Assembly (NCBI GenBank): GCA_003649445.1
Contig: QMRV01000046.1
Location: 1 to 16,410, forward strand
Direction: 5' to 3'
DNA length: 16,410 bases
Source of the DNA: Thermoprotei archaeon
GTDB taxonomy: Archaea > Thermoproteota > Thermoprotei > Thermofilales > B15-G2
The notes under the pieces were generated by a model. It saw nothing but the letters and a program-made list of their open reading frames with translations, was not told where the DNA came from and made no database searches. Positions 1-6,833 of the stretch are shown in pieces. Made by a program: the position numbers and the translations under genes. Each line of letters starts with the position of its first letter. Position 1 is the first letter of the stretch.

Positions 1-1158
1 ATTGAAAACGAGTTCTTTAAAGTAAGTTTCAATGAAGACCACGGAGGAGCTATACGCATAGAAGACAAGAGAACTGGCGCTGTCTACGAAGACTTAAATA
101 TATTCGAGGACGGCGGCGACATAGGAGACGAGTACGATTATTCGCCTCCAGCCCAAGACACCATAGTAGAAAGCAGCGACTTCAAGGCCTCAGTAGAAAT
201 AATCGAGAAAGGACCCTACGTAGCGACAGCTAAAGTAACAACAGTAATGGAAATACCTAGAGGTCTCACTGAAGACAGAAAAGCTCGGAGCAATGAAAAA
301 GTAAAGCTACCCATAACAGTATTTGTCTCACTTTACAGCAAAGTACCTAGAATAGACGTCAAGGTAGTTGTAGAAAACTACGCGAAAGACCATAGACTCC
401 GCGTAAAGTTTCCAGTAGGCGTAGATGTCGACACACATTTCGCTGAAACACACTTCTATGTAGTAGAGAGACCAAACAAGCCCATATACTACTATATACG
501 CCGCGACGGAACGAAAGCTTACATAGCTACTCAGCCGACTAGACTCTGGATCGACGTAAACGACGGCAAGAAAGGTCTCTGTGTGGCCACTAAGGGTCTC
601 CCCGAATACGAAGTGAGAAAAAAGAACGGCGAGACAGAAATTCTCGTCACACTAATGAGATGCATTGGCTGGCTCTCTAGATCAGATTTGCTTACAAGAC
701 CTGGAGGAGCAGGCCCCCACATACCTACAAAAGACTCCCAGATGATAGGAATCTGGGTCTTCGAGTACTCTATTATACCGCATTCAGGTACATGGCTTGA
801 AGCAGAAGTCTACAAGACTGCCCGAAACTTCATTGTACCAGTACTAGTCCACGAAGACTTCCCGCACAGCGGAGAAATAGAGCCAGTATACTCTTTCATG
901 AAAATAGAGCCCAGCGAAGCAGTAGTAAGCGCTTTCAAGAAAGCAGAAGACGACGATAGCATTATATTGAGGCTATTTAACATTAGCGGCAAAGAAACAG
1001 AAGCAAAAATAACTTTCTCAAGTGAAGTAGCTAAAGCGTGGATAACTAACTTGAACGAAGAAATAGTGAGTGAACTAAATAGTATTGAAGGCAACACTAT
1101 TAAAGTGAAATTAGGTGCACATAAAATAATTACATTAAAAATAGTTTTAAAGCATTAA
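1..1158 (+). CDS. Alpha-mannosidase-like glycoside hydrolase, GH38 family (C-terminal part, 5' end outside window)
   Basis: The reading frame is open from base 1, so the gene starts before the window; 385 residues are visible. The stretch near the left edge reads like the beta-sandwich region of GH38 enzymes: a segment NEFFKVSFNEDHGG, then DKRTGAVYEDLNIFEDGGD and GDEYDYSPP, a signature typical of the family. Later segments (VKFPVGVD, GLCVATKGLPEYEV, LLTRPGGAG) also fit the GH38 C-terminal domains. Family members remove alpha-mannosyl groups from glycans or mannosylglycerate; the catalytic zinc domain lies upstream and cannot be checked here, so activity and exact substrate are unknown. The last residues converge on the sugar aminotransferase gene, and the two stop codons share the palindrome TTAA. 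An internal ATG at 247 is not the real start because homologous sequence continues before it. Confidence 0.85.
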   Translation: MENEFFKVSFNEDHGGAIRIEDKRTGAVYEDLNIFEDGGDIGDEYDYSPPAQDTIVESSDFKASVEIIEKGPYVATAKVTTVMEIPRGLTEDRKARSNEKVKLPITVFVSLYSKVPRIDVKVVVENYAKDHRLRVKFPVGVDVDTHFAETHFYVVERPNKPIYYYIRRDGTKAYIATQPTRLWIDVNDGKKGLCVATKGLPEYEVRKKNGETEILVTLMRCIGWLSRSDLLTRPGGAGPHIPTKDSQMIGIWVFEYSIIPHSGTWLEAEVYKTARNFIVPVLVHEDFPHSGEIEPVYSFMKIEPSEAVVSAFKKAEDDDSIILRLFNISGKETEAKITFSSEVAKAWITNLNEEIVSELNSIEGNTIKVKLGAHKIITLKIVLKH

Positions 1159-2363
1159 GTTAGTTCTCTAATATTCTTTTTTATCTTAATTATTGCCTCA
1201 GCTATATCATCCATGTCTTCTTTCTCTCCCAGAAGAACAAACTGTGGCAACCATATTGCCTCCTCGTAGCACGCTTTTTCTGTTACTGGTAAATGTAGCT
1301 TCGAGCAGTAGTCTCCAAACTTTCCTTCGCCGCAAGGTAACTTGAAGTTTGTAAAAGCCTCCATCTTGTACAGCGGTATGTAGCCAGGTTTGCAGGGTAT
1401 TCCTTCGGCAACCATTGCTTCAATAAACTTGTGCTTCGGGAGATTATTGAAGTACTCTTTTTTGTACTTGAAGATATAAAGGTGGTATGCTGGCCGAGCT
1501 TTACTAGGATACTTGAGAGGCTCAATGCCCTCAATTTCCTCTAGTCTTTTAGTTAAATACCTAGCGTTCTCTTCCCTCTTTTTGAATAGTTCTTCTGCAC
1601 GCTCGAGCTGAGCTAACAGAATGGCTGCTTGGAACTCGGTCATTCTGTAGTTTGATCCCAGCACTACGTGCTGATACCACTTACCTTTTCTTACTCTACC
1701 GCAGTTCATATAAGACCATGCTCTATCGGCCAGCTCTTCGCTGTTAGTGAGTATTATTCCTCCTTCGCCTGCTGTCAGATTCTTACTCGACTGGAAGCTG
1801 AACGTACCATATTCTCCTATTGTTCCCGCGCCTCTGTCTCCCCACTTAGCTCCATGGGCTTGAGCAGCGTCTTCAATAACGTGCAGGTTATATTTTTTGG
1901 CTATCTTCATTATTTCATCCATGTTTGCTGGAGCTCCTCCTACGTGTACAGGTATTATTGCCTTAGTTCTATCGGTTATCGCTTCCTCTATCTGAGAGGG
2001 ATCTATGTTGTAGGTGTCTTCTTCAATATCTACGAAAACAGGCTTCGCGTTGACGTATAGTATTGCTTGAGCTGTAGCCATGAATGTATAGGCTGTTGTT
2101 ATGACTTCGTCTCCGTATCCTATGTCGAGTGCACGGAGAGCTATTTCGATAGCTACTGTGCCGTTAGCACATGTAACTCCGTATTTTGCTCCCTGATACT
2201 CTGCGAACTTTTTAGCGAACTCCTCGTTTTTCTTGCCTCCAATACCCCAGTACCCGCTGTGAAGTACTTCGAGAAGCTGTTTTTCTTCGCGAGAATCCCA
2301 TATGGGCCACTTAGGCCAAGGCTTAGTACGCAGAGGCTTACCTCCCTTAATAGCTAAATTCAT
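1155..2363 (-). CDS. DegT/DnrJ/EryC1/StrS-type PLP-dependent sugar aminotransferase
   Basis: A 402-residue protein of the usual length for this fold-type I aminotransferase family, which transfers an amino group (usually from glutamate or glutamine) to keto-sugars or keto-cyclitols in the cytoplasm. The PLP lysine is K194 in SFQSSKNLTAGEGG. D165 and Q168 in HVIEDAAQAHG fit the residues that hold the cofactor ring. The N-terminus (LAIKGGKPLRTKPWPKWP) resembles the subgroup that includes scyllo-inosamine and AHBA-type enzymes, but the substrate cannot be settled from sequence. Its ATG start follows a weak TATA-like box. It is transcribed away from the phosphodiesterase gene and converges on the GH38 gene with a 4-base overlap at the stops. 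Likely role: amino-sugar formation for surface glycans or glycolipids (inference). Confidence 0.9.
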   Translation of the reverse strand: MNLAIKGGKPLRTKPWPKWPIWDSREEKQLLEVLHSGYWGIGGKKNEEFAKKFAEYQGAKYGVTCANGTVAIEIALRALDIGYGDEVITTAYTFMATAQAILYVNAKPVFVDIEEDTYNIDPSQIEEAITDRTKAIIPVHVGGAPANMDEIMKIAKKYNLHVIEDAAQAHGAKWGDRGAGTIGEYGTFSFQSSKNLTAGEGGIILTNSEELADRAWSYMNCGRVRKGKWYQHVVLGSNYRMTEFQAAILLAQLERAEELFKKREENARYLTKRLEEIEGIEPLKYPSKARPAYHLYIFKYKKEYFNNLPKHKFIEAMVAEGIPCKPGYIPLYKMEAFTNFKLPCGEGKFGDYCSKLHLPVTEKACYEEAIWLPQFVLLGEKEDMDDIAEAIIKIKKNIRELT

Positions 2364-2390
2364 GTTTCTCGCTAGGGAATAACCTAAGCG

Positions 2391-2400
2391 GTATTAAAGA
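2391..2400 (-). promoter_or_regulatory. Possible TATA-like box for the sugar aminotransferase gene
   Basis: On the minus strand this reads tctttaatac, about 32 bases ahead of the ATG at 2363. With the usual archaeal spacing of about 25 bases it would give a leader of only a few bases. It is a weak match, judged by position and base content alone. Confidence 0.35.
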
Positions 2401-2447
2401 TTTAGCTTACCTGCTCAAGTATGCAAGAATATTTCGCTGACTTAGTG

Positions 2448-2457
2448 TTTTATTTAG
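2448..2457 (+). promoter_or_regulatory. TATA-like box for the phosphodiesterase gene (leaderless start)
   Basis: The stretch tttTATTTAg is centred about 24 bases ahead of the GTG at 2476. No Shine-Dalgarno-like sequence lies before the start. This spacing places the transcription start at or next to the start codon, which supports GTG 2476 as the true start on a leaderless mRNA. Confidence 0.5.
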
Positions 2458-2475
2458 ATTTGCTGTGTTACTATC

Positions 2476-4404
2476 GTGGTTTATAGGAAAGCTATTATTA
2501 TAGGTCTCGACGGCGCAATACCCTACTTTATTAAGAAATATGTTGAGGAGGGACTGCTCCCTAATTTCGAGAAGCTTCTATCAGAAGGAGTTTTCGCCGA
2601 AGCTGTTCCCTCTCCACCAACAGATACTCCTACTAATTGGACTACAATAGCTACGGGAGCAGACACTGCTACACATGGCGTAACTAGCTTCTATCTACAT
2701 CTCCCCGGAGAAACTCTCCCCTATGGGCAAAAATACCGATTTAGAAGCCAGTTAGCTAAATACTGTAAAGCAGAATACTTGTGGAAAATAGCCGATGAAA
2801 ATGGAATACCGTCTATTGTAGTAAACTATCCTTCAGGATGGGGCATGGAGTTAAAGCACGGCGCGATAATTAGCGGCGAATGGTACATGCCCGGGGCTCC
2901 TCCGAAAATTTTATCAGACTCATGTACCTACAGCACTAGTCCTTCTCCCGAAGAAAAGCCTTTAGTGTTTCTCGGTGAAGAAAAATTAGATCTAAGTAAG
3001 CTTCCCGCCTTAAAGTATAGACTAAGCGTCAAAGCCTCAAGGATTGCTGGAAGCGAGTGGCTTTACCGAGATTTCACTGAAGAAGAGCTAACAGTCTTCA
3101 TAGAGTTCTATGCTATTAGCATTAGCGGCGAGAAATATGACGCAGTACTGTTTGTCCAAGATAATTCTGCTCATACAGTTAAGGTAGGTGAGTGGAGTAA
3201 CTGGCTTACCTGTGTTTTTGAGACTTCAGCTGGAAGCGTTAAAGGCGTGTTTAGAGCTAAACTAGAGAAACTCTCAGAGAACGGGAAGTCTGTTAAAATT
3301 AAGCTCACTGAAATATTTGCTGCCGAAAAGTGGGCCTATCCAGAGACTCTCTGTAGAGAGCTCGTTGAGAAAGGTATTTTGCCGGACGCTAGTTTAGAAA
3401 AAGTAGCTAACGAAGATAAAGCATACCTAAACTACCCTATTCTTTTAAGCTATGCTAAGAACGCAAGAGCTCTCCTAAAGCTCTTGACTTATATTGACAA
3501 TAAGCTGAAGTGGAGGCTATGTTTTCTCCACTACCATATATTTGATTCTCTTAATCACCACTACTTAGGGTATCTCTACAAGGATCTGCCAGCATATACT
3601 GAAGAAAAATACGAGAAAGCCCTAGAAGTAATGGAGCTGGGATGGAAAATAGCAGATAGGTTCGTCGGAGAAATATTAGAAAAATTCTGTGATGAAGATA
3701 CACTAGTGGTTGTTGTATCGGATCACGGGTGCTTGCCTTCATGGAAGATGATTTCGCTTAGAAAAATACTCGTCGAAGCAGGTCTCCTCGAATACAAGTG
3801 GGACGATAACTTGAAGAGATATAGAGTAGTACTGGAGAAAACTCTAGCTTACCCGTACTACGAGCCTTCATACATATGGGTTAATCTGAAGGGAAGAGAA
3901 GCTGGTGGAGTAGTTGAGCCAAGTAAGTATGAAGATATTAGAGACGAGGTCTTGAGTGTCCTGAAGAGCACTAAAGATCCTGAGACAAATACCTGTCCCT
4001 TCGAGTTAGCTGTGAGAAGAGAAGAAGATCCCTATATAGGCGGTAAACCTCAAGCAGAGACTGTAGGGGACATACTGTACTACCTTAAGCCGTCTTACCA
4101 GTTCTGGGACGGAGAAGTCTCAATGCTAGATAGCGAGACAATGGGCAAAGAGGAAATGGAAGGACCTGTCATATGGAGAGCTAAGAAAATTTTCGGTACA
4201 CATGCTTACTACACGCCTGGAGCTAGATTAGGAGACTTCACGGTAAATGGAATATTCTTAATGAAAGGGCCCGGCGTAGCAGAAGGACTGAAGCTTAAGG
4301 AACCTATTAGGCTAACAGATATTGCTCCGACAGTGGCTCGCCTGATGGGCTTAAGGAAGCCTAAGAAATGCGACGGAAGAATACTTTACGAGGCACTAAA
4401 GTAA
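2476..4404 (+). CDS. Alkaline-phosphatase-superfamily phosphodiesterase / nucleotide pyrophosphatase-like protein
   Basis: A 642-residue cytoplasmic protein (no signal peptide) of the type I phosphodiesterase/nucleotide pyrophosphatase group, which hydrolyses phosphate mono- or diesters with two metal ions. The full metal set can be placed: D12 in IIIGLDGA, nucleophile T51 in PPTDTPTNW, D357 and H361 in HIFDSLNHH, D416 and H417 in VVVVSDHG, and H576 in GTHAYYTPG. The D(x3)H spacing of the D357/H361 pair is as in nucleotide pyrophosphatases. Residues about 150-300 form an inserted, beta-rich region between the nucleophile and the second metal site, as seen in some archaeal relatives. GTG start supported by a TATA-like box at leaderless distance. 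The natural substrate is unknown. A deoxyribosyltransferase-like gene follows on the same strand after 31 bases and may be co-transcribed. Confidence 0.88.
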   Translation: MVYRKAIIIGLDGAIPYFIKKYVEEGLLPNFEKLLSEGVFAEAVPSPPTDTPTNWTTIATGADTATHGVTSFYLHLPGETLPYGQKYRFRSQLAKYCKAEYLWKIADENGIPSIVVNYPSGWGMELKHGAIISGEWYMPGAPPKILSDSCTYSTSPSPEEKPLVFLGEEKLDLSKLPALKYRLSVKASRIAGSEWLYRDFTEEELTVFIEFYAISISGEKYDAVLFVQDNSAHTVKVGEWSNWLTCVFETSAGSVKGVFRAKLEKLSENGKSVKIKLTEIFAAEKWAYPETLCRELVEKGILPDASLEKVANEDKAYLNYPILLSYAKNARALLKLLTYIDNKLKWRLCFLHYHIFDSLNHHYLGYLYKDLPAYTEEKYEKALEVMELGWKIADRFVGEILEKFCDEDTLVVVVSDHGCLPSWKMISLRKILVEAGLLEYKWDDNLKRYRVVLEKTLAYPYYEPSYIWVNLKGREAGGVVEPSKYEDIRDEVLSVLKSTKDPETNTCPFELAVRREEDPYIGGKPQAETVGDILYYLKPSYQFWDGEVSMLDSETMGKEEMEGPVIWRAKKIFGTHAYYTPGARLGDFTVNGIFLMKGPGVAEGLKLKEPIRLTDIAPTVARLMGLRKPKKCDGRILYEALK

Positions 4405-4435
4405 GCTTTAACTAGCTTTACCGAAGGAAATTAAC

Positions 4436-4888
4436 GTGCTTAAGGTATATTTCGCAGCACCAATGCTCGGAGATCGCTCTAACCTAGAGGACAATAAGAA
4501 AATAGCTTCAGTACTCAAAGCCATGGGCTGCGAAATACTCACTGAGTGGGTTCTCGAAGAAATACTGGATATTGAGAGAGGAGCTTCGCCCAAAGAAATA
4601 TTTGAGAGAGACTTAGAGATGCTCGACAAGTGCGATGTTCTCATAGCAGATGTGTCTTATCCTAGCTTAGGCGTAGGCTTTGAAATAGCATATGCTCTTC
4701 TTAAAGGCAAGAAAGTTATAGCCTACTGTAGAGAAGATAGACTAGACAAGACTTCAGCTCTCATAAGAGGAATAACTTGGAGCAATTTCATTCTCATAGC
4801 ATATCGCAATGTAGATGAATTATTGGCCGAAATAGCTAAAGTACTCTCGCTAAGAACCTGCTTCCGCAGTACAAAAGACGCAGAGTAA
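4436..4888 (+). CDS. Nucleoside 2-deoxyribosyltransferase-like protein (DNPH1/Rcl-type fold)
   Basis: A 150-residue protein with the Rossmann-like fold of nucleoside 2-deoxyribosyltransferases and the 5'-phosphate-specific N-glycosidase DNPH1. Visible family features are the opening strand VYFAAPM with Y5, the central CDVLIADVSYPSLGVGFEIAYAL carrying D67 and D72, and E83, which sits where the family places its catalytic glutamate. Enzymes of this family cleave or exchange the base on (deoxy)nucleosides or nucleotides. Whether this one transfers or hydrolyses cannot be told. The start is GTG, preceded by ccgaaggaaa, a weak ribosome site. It lies 31 bases after the phosphodiesterase gene; joint action on nucleotides is a possible but unproved link. 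The last dozen residues after AKVLS look like a non-conserved tail and abut the decayed toxin gene on the other strand. Confidence 0.8.
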   Translation: MLKVYFAAPMLGDRSNLEDNKKIASVLKAMGCEILTEWVLEEILDIERGASPKEIFERDLEMLDKCDVLIADVSYPSLGVGFEIAYALLKGKKVIAYCREDRLDKTSALIRGITWSNFILIAYRNVDELLAEIAKVLSLRTCFRSTKDAE

Positions 4889-5035
4889 ACTCTTTTTCTC
4901 ATTAACCCTTAATTCCGTTAAGTTCGTTACAGCTATATAAGCTTTAGCTCCCCTAGTTAATTTTTAGTAACTTCTCTAATTCTGGGATCTCCTTTAAATT
5001 AATAAAAGTATTCCAGTATCAACCGCCAACTTCAC
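4888..5035 (-). pseudogene. Decayed VapC-type PIN-domain toxin fragment
   Basis: Read on the minus strand from a GTG at 5035, the first 13 codons give MKLAVDTGILLLI, a typical PIN-domain N-terminus with the metal-binding aspartate (codon 6). Stops follow in that frame at codons 14, 20 and 24. The same frame then resumes with GAKAYIAVTNLTELR, matching the second PIN strand and helix, with the conserved glutamate at codon 41. The D6 to E41 spacing is that of intact VapC proteins. The middle section is open in the two other frames, so small insertions or deletions have scrambled it. The remaining two thirds of a VapC (about 85 residues with the later acidic residues) is missing; the remnant runs into the end of the deoxyribosyltransferase gene. 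The GTG overlaps the end of the antitoxin gene by 17 bases, as in vapBC operons. A nuclease toxin is not made from this locus. Confidence 0.7.
4889..4900 (+). terminator. T-rich run after the deoxyribosyltransferase gene
   Basis: The sequence actctttttctc directly follows the stop codon. Archaeal transcription often ends at such short T-runs. Judged from base content only. Confidence 0.35.
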
Positions 5036-5219
5036 GCTTTCTCTCCTCGTGAATCTCTCTTATCATTTCATCAATAATATCGCCGTACTCTTTAGCTGAA
5101 CCATAGAGTTCAGTAATACTTCGCCTAGGTATCATAATTAAGTAGCCTTTATTATCTATCAAGACTACTTCTGACCCCTCCTTAATGCCATATTTTCTGC
5201 GCAACTCTGCTGGCAGCAC
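5019..5219 (-). CDS. AbrB/VapB-type antitoxin, N-terminally shortened (possibly non-functional)
   Basis: The 66 residues contain most of an AbrB/SpoVT-type swapped-hairpin DNA-binding domain: LPAELRRKYGIKEGSEVVLI and GYLIMIPRR, followed by a charged helical tail of the kind that wraps a VapC toxin. The frame upstream of the GTG reads K-G-L-I, the expected residues before V-L-P, but a TAA lies directly before that lysine, so the first beta strand of the fold is missing. A neighbouring frame starting with an ATG near 5246 would join after loss of one A from the A5 run at 5232-5236, giving a product only a little short of normal. The gene may be frameshifted or may now start at GTG 5219. The partner toxin directly downstream is clearly broken, so relaxed selection is likely. 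Confidence 0.65.
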   Translation of the reverse strand: MLPAELRRKYGIKEGSEVVLIDNKGYLIMIPRRSITELYGSAKEYGDIIDEMIREIHEERKREVGG

Positions 5220-5279
5220 TATTAACCCTTTTTATGTACTCTAACAACATATTTTGCTTCGCTAAACATTCAAGTAAAC

Positions 5280-5308
5280 AGTTAAACCTTAAAAAATAAA
5301 GTTTAACT
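5280..5308. repeat. Inverted repeat between the GH4 remnant and the antitoxin gene
   Basis: A perfect 8-base inverted repeat (agttaaac / gtttaact) is separated by 13 A/T-rich bases. It lies just downstream of the GH4 stop and about 60 bases upstream of the antitoxin start, both read on the minus strand. It could be a hairpin whose minus-strand loop is T-rich, helping to end GH4 transcription, or an operator for the antitoxin. The sequence does not decide between these. Confidence 0.45.
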
Positions 5309-5336
5309 ATAAGTATTGAAATTATTTCTCTTGAAG

Positions 5337-6659
5337 CTAGGTTTTACTGAAAGGATTTATCACGGAGAGATATTCGTTTAATATAGCTTCGGCTTTTTCG
5401 GGTGAAGGTGTAGTAGGGTCGATGCCCATGGCTTCTAGTATTAGTTCTTTATCTTTCTCTAATATGCCTTGAGCGAGAATCTCGAATTTCTCTAAATGCA
5501 GATTTAGAATAGCTAAAACGGGGCGAGTTAATCTGCCTACTTTCTTGCCCTTTAGTCCGCTTCTATCTACTGTGCAGGGTACTTCAACTATTCTTCCGTC
5601 CTTTATTCCCTCAATATAGGATTGATTAGGTATGTTAGCTATTCTTGTTTCTCTTTTAATATCATTGACTATCGACGATATGATGTCTAAGTAGAAGAGA
5701 TCTGAGGGCTCGACTTTTTCTTCGCCTCTAGCGACTCTCAGTACTTTCTGCCAGGCAGCTTCTCTTTTGCGGAAAAATTCTTCAGATAAAGTTCCTTTCT
5801 CATAGTCTATTACGCGGCTAATTTTTCTGAGAACTTTACCTATCTTGGGGTCGTTTAGTCAGTCATAAAGATAATGGAAGAATTCTGCAGTATGTCTATC
5901 TGAAACAGAAACAAGCATGCCGTATGTTTTTAGAAGCTGTCTACCTACTAGATAGGGATTATTCTCTATGACGTCCCACTTGCGGCCCTGAATTACAGCT
6001 TCTTTAAGCTCCTCTAATATGCTTTCACCTTTGTAAGTAATTTCTGTAAGCCACGTTAAGTGATTTATTCCAGCTACCGTAGACTTCAAGGCTTCGTACT
6101 CGAGGTCGAGTAACGCGGAAGTGAATTTTGTTAAAGGATAGCCGTGGCACATTCCCACAATACTAATTTTAGAAGCCATGTAGACAGCTGTACAGACTGC
6201 TGTCACGGGATTAGTGTGATTCAAGATTAAGGCCTTAGGTGAGACATCTTCGAGAGTCCACGCGATATCTAGTATTGCCGGGATTTCTGTTATTGCTTTG
6301 AGTATTCCGCTTGGACCTGTAGTGTCTCCTGTAATGGGTATAGCGCCATACTTGAAGGATATCTCTATAGAGGCTTTAGTCGCTTTAAGTCCTCCAGCTC
6401 TAATAGCCACTATAACAAAATCCGCGTTTTCTAGCGCCTCAGTCTTATTTGTAGTCATAGAGACTTTGAGATCCACATTAGTTTTCTCAACATATCGCTT
6501 GACAGCAGTATACATTGCTTTAAGTCTTTCTTCATTTATATCGTATAAAACGAATTCACTGCCCCAGAGATCTCCGACTCTATAAAAATCTCCCAGCAGC
6601 TTCAGCGTTAATACACTTCCGGCGCCAACTATAGTAATTTTAGGTTTAGATGAATCCAT
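5337..6659 (-). pseudogene. GH4 family glycosidase (alpha-glucosidase/galactosidase-like) interrupted by one in-frame TGA
   Basis: The gene encodes a GH4 enzyme, a NAD- and divalent-metal-dependent glycosidase acting by an oxidation/elimination route. The first 266 codons contain the NAD site (ITIVGAGSVLTLKLLGDF), NHTNPV, the metal-binding cysteine C171 in GMCHGY and histidine H200 in GINHLTWL, and the SDRH motif near residue 254. A TGA at 5859-5861 then stops the frame. The same frame continues open for 173 more codons to a TAG at 5337-5339, and that part reads as the normal GH4 C-terminus (for example PCTVDRSGLKGKKVG and DPTTPSPEKAEAIL). Together the two parts make about 440 residues, the normal length. 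The ATG start has a strong GGTGG ribosome site. A single substitution, for instance TGG to TGA, explains the break. Other explanations are a base-call error or read-through; substrate unknown. Confidence 0.82.
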
Positions 6660-6661
6660 CC

Positions 6662-6670
6662 CACCACCTC
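6662..6670 (-). promoter_or_regulatory. Ribosome binding site of the GH4 gene
   Basis: On the minus strand agaggtggtggg directly precedes the ATG at 6659. It contains AGGTGG, a good match to the archaeal anti-Shine-Dalgarno sequence. It fixes the start codon and implies a leadered mRNA, unlike most of its neighbours. Confidence 0.6.
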
Positions 6671-6804
6671 TAATTTCTTCGCAATTAAATGTAATAAAAA
6701 CTATACTTGCTATGCTTGTGTTAAATTTACTATGCTTTAAGCTTTTTGAAAAAGAGTCTTGATGGCGTTAGGCGGAGACCTACTTTTGTCTACGCGGCTA
6801 AAGC

Positions 6805-6811
6805 TAATATA
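6805..6811 (+). promoter_or_regulatory. TATA-like box for tldD (leaderless start)
   Basis: The sequence taatata is centred 26 bases before the GTG at 6834. The first base of the mRNA would therefore be close to the start codon, and no ribosome site is seen. Confidence 0.5.
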
Positions 6812-6833
6812 GTGTCAGAAACGAGTACTTCAT

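Noticed and set aside
247..249. ATG at 247 as the start of the first gene
   Set aside because: The upstream 82 codons are open and carry the strong GH38 signature, so the gene extends beyond the window.
1668..2357. Two plus-strand open frames (130 and 96 codons) opposite the aminotransferase gene
   Set aside because: They are antisense to a clear aminotransferase with all its motifs and have cysteine/serine/tyrosine-rich compositions typical of shadow frames.
5859..5861. Selenocysteine at the GH4 TGA
   Set aside because: No convincing SECIS-like hairpin was seen and GH4 enzymes do not need a selenocysteine there. A nonsense change such as TGG to TGA is simpler.
6706..6738. Direct repeat of ctatgctt between the GH4 and tldD genes
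   Set aside because: Two 8-base copies about 20 bases apart in an AT-rich stretch are too weak to call a regulatory site.
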